From assembly GCF_006715785.1 (NCBI RefSeq), contig NZ_VFNX01000005.1, positions 124,001 through 188,000 of the forward strand: 64,000 nucleotides of DNA, given 5' to 3'. Within the stretch, counting starts at the first letter, position 1; each line of letters begins with the position of its first letter. This DNA is from Streptomyces puniciscabiei (lineage in GTDB: Bacteria > Actinomycetota > Actinomycetes > Streptomycetales > Streptomycetaceae). Position numbers and translations under genes: made by a program. This document shows, in pieces, positions 61,287-64,000 of the stretch. The notes under the pieces are model-generated. The model worked only from the letters and a program-made list of their open reading frames with translations. It was not told the DNA's origin and made no database searches.

Positions 61287-62300
61287 TCAGTTGCTGTCGG
61301 GCGTCATCGAGACCACGACCTTGCCGGCCGTGGTGCGACCCTGCTCGACGTAAGCCATCGCCTCGAGCGTCTGATCGAACGGGAAGGTGCTGTCGATGAC
61401 CGGGCGGAGCTTCCCGCTGTCGTAGAGGGCGCCGAGCTCGCGCAACTGGGAGCCATTGGCCTGCATGAAGAAGAACTGGTAGCGAACGCCCAGGGCCTTC
61501 GCCTGCTTGCGGATCTTGCGACTGAGCACGTTCATGACCAGCCCCAGGAAGGAGGGAGCGCCGAGCTGCCTGGCGAACCCGGCGTCCGGCGGGCCCACGA
61601 CGCTCACAGCCAGGCCGCCGGGCTTCAGCACGGTCAGCGACTTCTCCAGGTTCGCCCCGCCCACGGCGTCCAGCACCAGGTCGTAGCCGGACAGCACCTT
61701 GGAGAAGTCCTCTTTGGTGTAGTCGACGACGACGTCGGCACCCAGGCTTCGGACCAGCTTCTCGGAATCAGTGCTCGCGGTCGTCGCCACGGTGGCACCG
61801 AGGTGTTTGGCGAGCTGGATGACCGTCGATCCGAGTCCGCCGGCACCGGCGTGGACGAGCACCTTCTGACCCGGCTTCACATGGGCCTGGTCCACGAGGA
61901 CCTGCCAGGCGGCCAGGGCCACCAGCGGCACCGCGGCCGCCTCCTGCGGGGTGAGCGAGACCGGCTTGGGCGCGACGTCGTCCATGTCGATCGCGATGTA
62001 CTCCGCGAAGCCTCCGATCCGCAGGTCGCGCGGACGGGCGTAGACCTCGTCGCCGACTTCGAAGCCGCGCACGGCGGAACCGACCCGCGTCACGACGCCG
62101 GCCACGTCATGACCGAGCACGAACGGAGGCTTGTACTTCAACAGCTGTTTGAACTCCCCGTTGCGGACCATCTTGTCCAGCGGGTTGATGCTCGCGGCGC
62201 TCACCCTGACCAGAACATCGCGGTCACCGACGCTGGGCTCGGGTACCTCGGCGGCGCGCACGCCGTCCTTGCCGTACTTTTCGACGACGAATGCCTTCAT
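61287..62300 (-). CDS. NADP-dependent MDR oxidoreductase (quinone-reductase-like, copy 2)
   Basis: 337 aa. NPLDKMVRNGEFKQLLKYKP, GHDVAGVVTRVGSAVRGFEV (about residues 62-81), Rossmann motif HAGAGGLGSTVIQLAKHLGA (about 151-170), and LSRKIRKQAKALGVRYQFFF, which is shared with the 52261 protein (LSRKIRKQAKKLGVTYEFLF). Divergent from the HxlR gene at 62404, with a 22-bp operator-like palindrome between them. Confidence 0.92.
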   Translation of the reverse strand: MKAFVVEKYGKDGVRAAEVPEPSVGDRDVLVRVSAASINPLDKMVRNGEFKQLLKYKPPFVLGHDVAGVVTRVGSAVRGFEVGDEVYARPRDLRIGGFAEYIAIDMDDVAPKPVSLTPQEAAAVPLVALAAWQVLVDQAHVKPGQKVLVHAGAGGLGSTVIQLAKHLGATVATTASTDSEKLVRSLGADVVVDYTKEDFSKVLSGYDLVLDAVGGANLEKSLTVLKPGGLAVSVVGPPDAGFARQLGAPSFLGLVMNVLSRKIRKQAKALGVRYQFFFMQANGSQLRELGALYDSGKLRPVIDSTFPFDQTLEAMAYVEQGRTTAGKVVVSMTPDSN

Positions 62301-62360
62301 GTCGGCCGCCTTTCCATGTGATCTTCTCGGTCGTCTGCGTGTGGTCATGACGCTACTTGT

Positions 62361-62382
62361 TGAGTATGGAAAAGTAAACTCA
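62361..62382. promoter_or_regulatory. 22-bp operator-like palindrome between MDR and HxlR genes
   Basis: TGAGTATGGA then AAAGTAAACTCA. Same outer arms (TGAGT/ACTCA) and nearly the same interior as 49335-49356. It lies 22 bp before the HxlR ATG and 61 bp before the MDR start, the expected place for an HxlR autoregulatory site. Confidence 0.75.
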
Positions 62383-62403
62383 GGTCGGGTTAGAATCACC
62401 CCC

Positions 62404-62913
62404 ATGGATGCGAGGACGGAAGCTCTTCAGGACGCCGGCATGGACACCCGACTCGACCGGGACATGTCGAACTGCTCGATCGCCCGGACCCTTGAGGTCG
62501 TGGGGGAGAAGTGGACGATCCTGATCCTGCGCGAGGTCTGGTACGGCTCGTCCCGCTTCAGTGACTTCGAACGGGTCCTGGGCTGTCCCCGCAACCTTCT
62601 CGCTGCCCGGCTCCGGATGCTTGTCGAGGAAGGGATCCTGGCCACCGAGACCTACAAGGAGCCGGGTTCGCGGAGTCGGCCGAAGTACGTGATCACACCC
62701 AAGGGCGTGGATCTGGTCCCGGCCGTGATGGGGCTCCTGCAGTGGGGCGACCGCTACCGCGCCGACCCGGAGGGCCCGGCCGTACTGACGCGACACCGCG
62801 GATGCGGTGCGCACGTCGATGCCCAGATCCGCTGCGAACGCGGCCACGCCGTGCAGGCGGAGGACATCGAGAGTGTCCCCGGCCCCGCATTTCGTCTGAG
62901 GCCCGCGGAGTGA
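62404..62913 (+). CDS. HxlR-family transcriptional regulator (copy 2)
   Basis: 169 aa. SNCSIARTLEVVGEKWTILI (about residues 22-41), RFSDFERVLGCPRNLLAARL (about 51-70), ETYKEPGSRSRPKYVITPKG (about 81-100), and a Cys-containing C-terminus (HRGCGAHVDAQIRCERGH) that could sense thiol-reactive electrophiles. ATG at 62404 has no clear ribosome binding site; an internal ATG at 62440 is possible. Divergent from the MDR reductase it probably controls. Confidence 0.92.
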   Translation: MDARTEALQDAGMDTRLDRDMSNCSIARTLEVVGEKWTILILREVWYGSSRFSDFERVLGCPRNLLAARLRMLVEEGILATETYKEPGSRSRPKYVITPKGVDLVPAVMGLLQWGDRYRADPEGPAVLTRHRGCGAHVDAQIRCERGHAVQAEDIESVPGPAFRLRPAE

Positions 62914-62947
62914 GCTGAGCGCGGTGGCGGCAGGAGTCCGGGTGGGC

Positions 62948-63568
62948 TCAGTCCGCCGGGGTGCGCTCACTCCGTCTGGCTCGGGCCTGGTGGAGGCGGA
63001 CTTTGGTGCGGTTGCCGCAGCGGGACATCGAGCACCAGCGGCGGTTGTGGGCGGGCGAGCGGTCCAGGAAGCGTAGGGCGCACGTGTCCGCGCCGCACAC
63101 GCGTACGCGCCGGATCTCGGTCGACAGGAGCAGGTCTACGGCGTCCTGCGCGATCAGTGCCAGCGCGGTCGCGGAATCAGGTGCCATGGTCGTGGTGCCG
63201 GCGGGCTCCAAGTGGCCGCCCTTGATGGTGATTTGCGGCGCCGGCCGGGGCACCTGTGCTGCCGATTCGTTGAGCAGCACGACGTCGCTGGAGGAGGGCA
63301 GTCGGCCGTCGGAGACCGCGAGTACGGCCCGGTCGACCGCCTCGCGCAGCCGTCGGCCCGATGCCAGGACGGCGGCATCCACGGGATCCGGGATGCCCGG
63401 TGTGAGCAGTCCGGCCCGCTGAAGCCAGAGGGTGAGATCACCCGGGTTCCGGAGCGTCTCCCCCGGCGTGGGCCGCCACCGGTGGCGGAGGGTGTTGGTG
63501 AAGTCCAGACAGACCCGCCCGCCGTCCCAGATCCACCTGTCGTCCGTTGTCACGCCTTCATTCTGCAC
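62948..63568 (-). CDS. CGNR zinc-finger (ABATE-domain) protein
   Basis: 206 aa. The N-terminal ABATE domain holds WDGGRVCLDFTNTLRHR (about residues 14-30). The C-terminal zinc finger is CGADTCALRFLDRSPAHNRR followed by WCSMSRCGNRTKV (about 158-190), with the Cys-x4-Cys and Cys-x4-Cys pairs and the CGNR motif. Putative transcription regulators, often beside hydrolase or efflux genes. Divergent from the hydrolase at 63619. Confidence 0.9.
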   Translation of the reverse strand: MQNEGVTTDDRWIWDGGRVCLDFTNTLRHRWRPTPGETLRNPGDLTLWLQRAGLLTPGIPDPVDAAVLASGRRLREAVDRAVLAVSDGRLPSSSDVVLLNESAAQVPRPAPQITIKGGHLEPAGTTTMAPDSATALALIAQDAVDLLLSTEIRRVRVCGADTCALRFLDRSPAHNRRWCSMSRCGNRTKVRLHQARARRSERTPAD

Positions 63569-63618
63569 GTTAGGTTTAACCCCCTAAGAGGGTTAGTTCA
63601 TGCCGGGGAGGCGCATCC

Positions 63619-64000
63619 ATGGGACAGCCCACTGTGACCACAGGCGTGACGCAGGTGGACGGGGTCCGCCTGCACTACCTCCGAGCGGGATCCGGTCCTC
63701 TGCTCGTCCTGCTCCACGGCTGGCCGCAGACCTCCGACTGCTGGCAGCCGGTGCTGGCGGATCTTGCCGCAGACCACACCGTTGTGGCACCCGACCTGCG
63801 TGGCTACGGCCTGAGCGACAAGCCCTCGACCGGATACGACAAGCGGCGGATGGCCGCCGACATGGCGAGCCTCGTCGAAGCACTCGGTTTCGAGACGACC
63901 GCCGTCGTGGGTCACGACCGGGGCGCTCGCGTGGGGCACCGCTGGGCGCTGGACCGCCCCGATCAGGTGGAGCGGCTGGCTGTGCTCGACATCGTGCCGA
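63619..64000 (+). CDS. alpha/beta hydrolase, epoxide-hydrolase/dehalogenase type (C-terminus beyond window)
   Basis: The first 127 residues are visible; GGGAGG lies 8 bp before the ATG. LLVLLHGWPQTSDCWQPV (HGWP motif, about residues 29-46), DLRGYGLSDKP, and nucleophile elbow GHDRGARVGHRWALDRPDQV with Asp in the nucleophile position (about residue 99). Asp instead of Ser points to soluble epoxide hydrolases or haloacid/fluoroacetate-type dehalogenases. Not closely related to the Ser hydrolases at 40353, 53323 and 58787. Confidence 0.85.
   Translation, partial: MGQPTVTTGVTQVDGVRLHYLRAGSGPLLVLLHGWPQTSDCWQPVLADLAADHTVVAPDLRGYGLSDKPSTGYDKRRMAADMASLVEALGFETTAVVGHDRGARVGHRWALDRPDQVERLAVLDIVP

Noticed and set aside
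63569..63618. AACCC...GGGTT inverted repeat between the CGNR and hydrolase genes
   Set aside because: Five-base arms are expected by chance, and there is no second copy in the window to support a regulatory role.

Overview
This is GC-rich actinomycete DNA, almost certainly Streptomyces. The evidence is the very high G+C at third codon positions, GTG starts, ATGA/GTGA start-stop overlaps, and families typical of the genus (DUF6479, DUF3040, STAS-ANTAR-GAF, four-helix DUF326, many TetR and HxlR regulators). No rRNA, tRNA, CRISPR array or replication origin was seen.

Region 1 (1-4.3 kb): the start of a PTS-type dihydroxyacetone kinase operon (dhaK-dhaL-dhaM, minus strand, dhaM cut by the window edge), a small DUF3040 membrane protein and a hemerythrin-like protein, separated by two roughly 0.8-kb stretches with no convincing gene.

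Region 2 (4.3-18.9 kb): a surface-glycan cluster. A pyruvyl-transferase-like gene reads left. To the right is a tightly coupled run: UDP-xylose-synthase-like SDR, NodU/CmcH-type carbamoyltransferase, GT2, GmhB-like phosphatase with a long repeat tail, GT9, two GT4s, GmhA-like isomerase, bifunctional HldE, a doubtful 130-codon ORF, GT9 and two GT2s. GmhA + HldE + GmhB form the whole route to ADP-D-glycero-beta-D-manno-heptose, so the cluster probably builds a heptose-containing, carbamoylated and perhaps pyruvylated glycan in a Gram-positive.

Region 3 (19-24 kb): single genes. These are two STAS proteins (one STAS-ANTAR-GAF), an RpiB-type isomerase, DUF6479, a Cys-rich DUF326 protein, and a FadE26-like acyl-CoA dehydrogenase with a KstR-type palindrome in front of it.

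Region 4 (24-39.5 kb): after a decayed IS701-type transposase and a decayed XRE regulator comes a complete myo-inositol catabolic locus on the minus strand. It holds an ABC importer (binding protein, permease, ATPase), iolC, a Cgl0159-type aldolase, iolB, iolD, iolA, iolE, then a second unit (TIM-barrel isomerase, iolG) and a LacI regulator. Palindromes of the type TAGAACGTTCTA lie before all three transcription units, so the LacI protein is the likely pathway repressor.

Region 5 (39.5-64 kb): an accessory catabolic region rich in duplicated families and gene remnants. It has four intact alpha/beta hydrolases plus a fifth running off the edge and a remnant, five TetR genes plus a remnant, two HxlR genes, two quinone-reductase-like MDRs, an old-yellow-enzyme reductase, acyl-CoA synthetase, hydroxyisobutyryl-CoA hydrolase-like and enoyl-CoA hydratase-like proteins, an SDR and an EthD-like protein. 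Remnants include PanE-like, CocE-like, Fe-alcohol dehydrogenase (with a local inversion), an anti-sigma-type ATPase, PfkB kinase, and IS5 and IS256 transposases. Three sets of repeated operator-like palindromes link genes up to 17 kb apart, suggesting small shared regulons.
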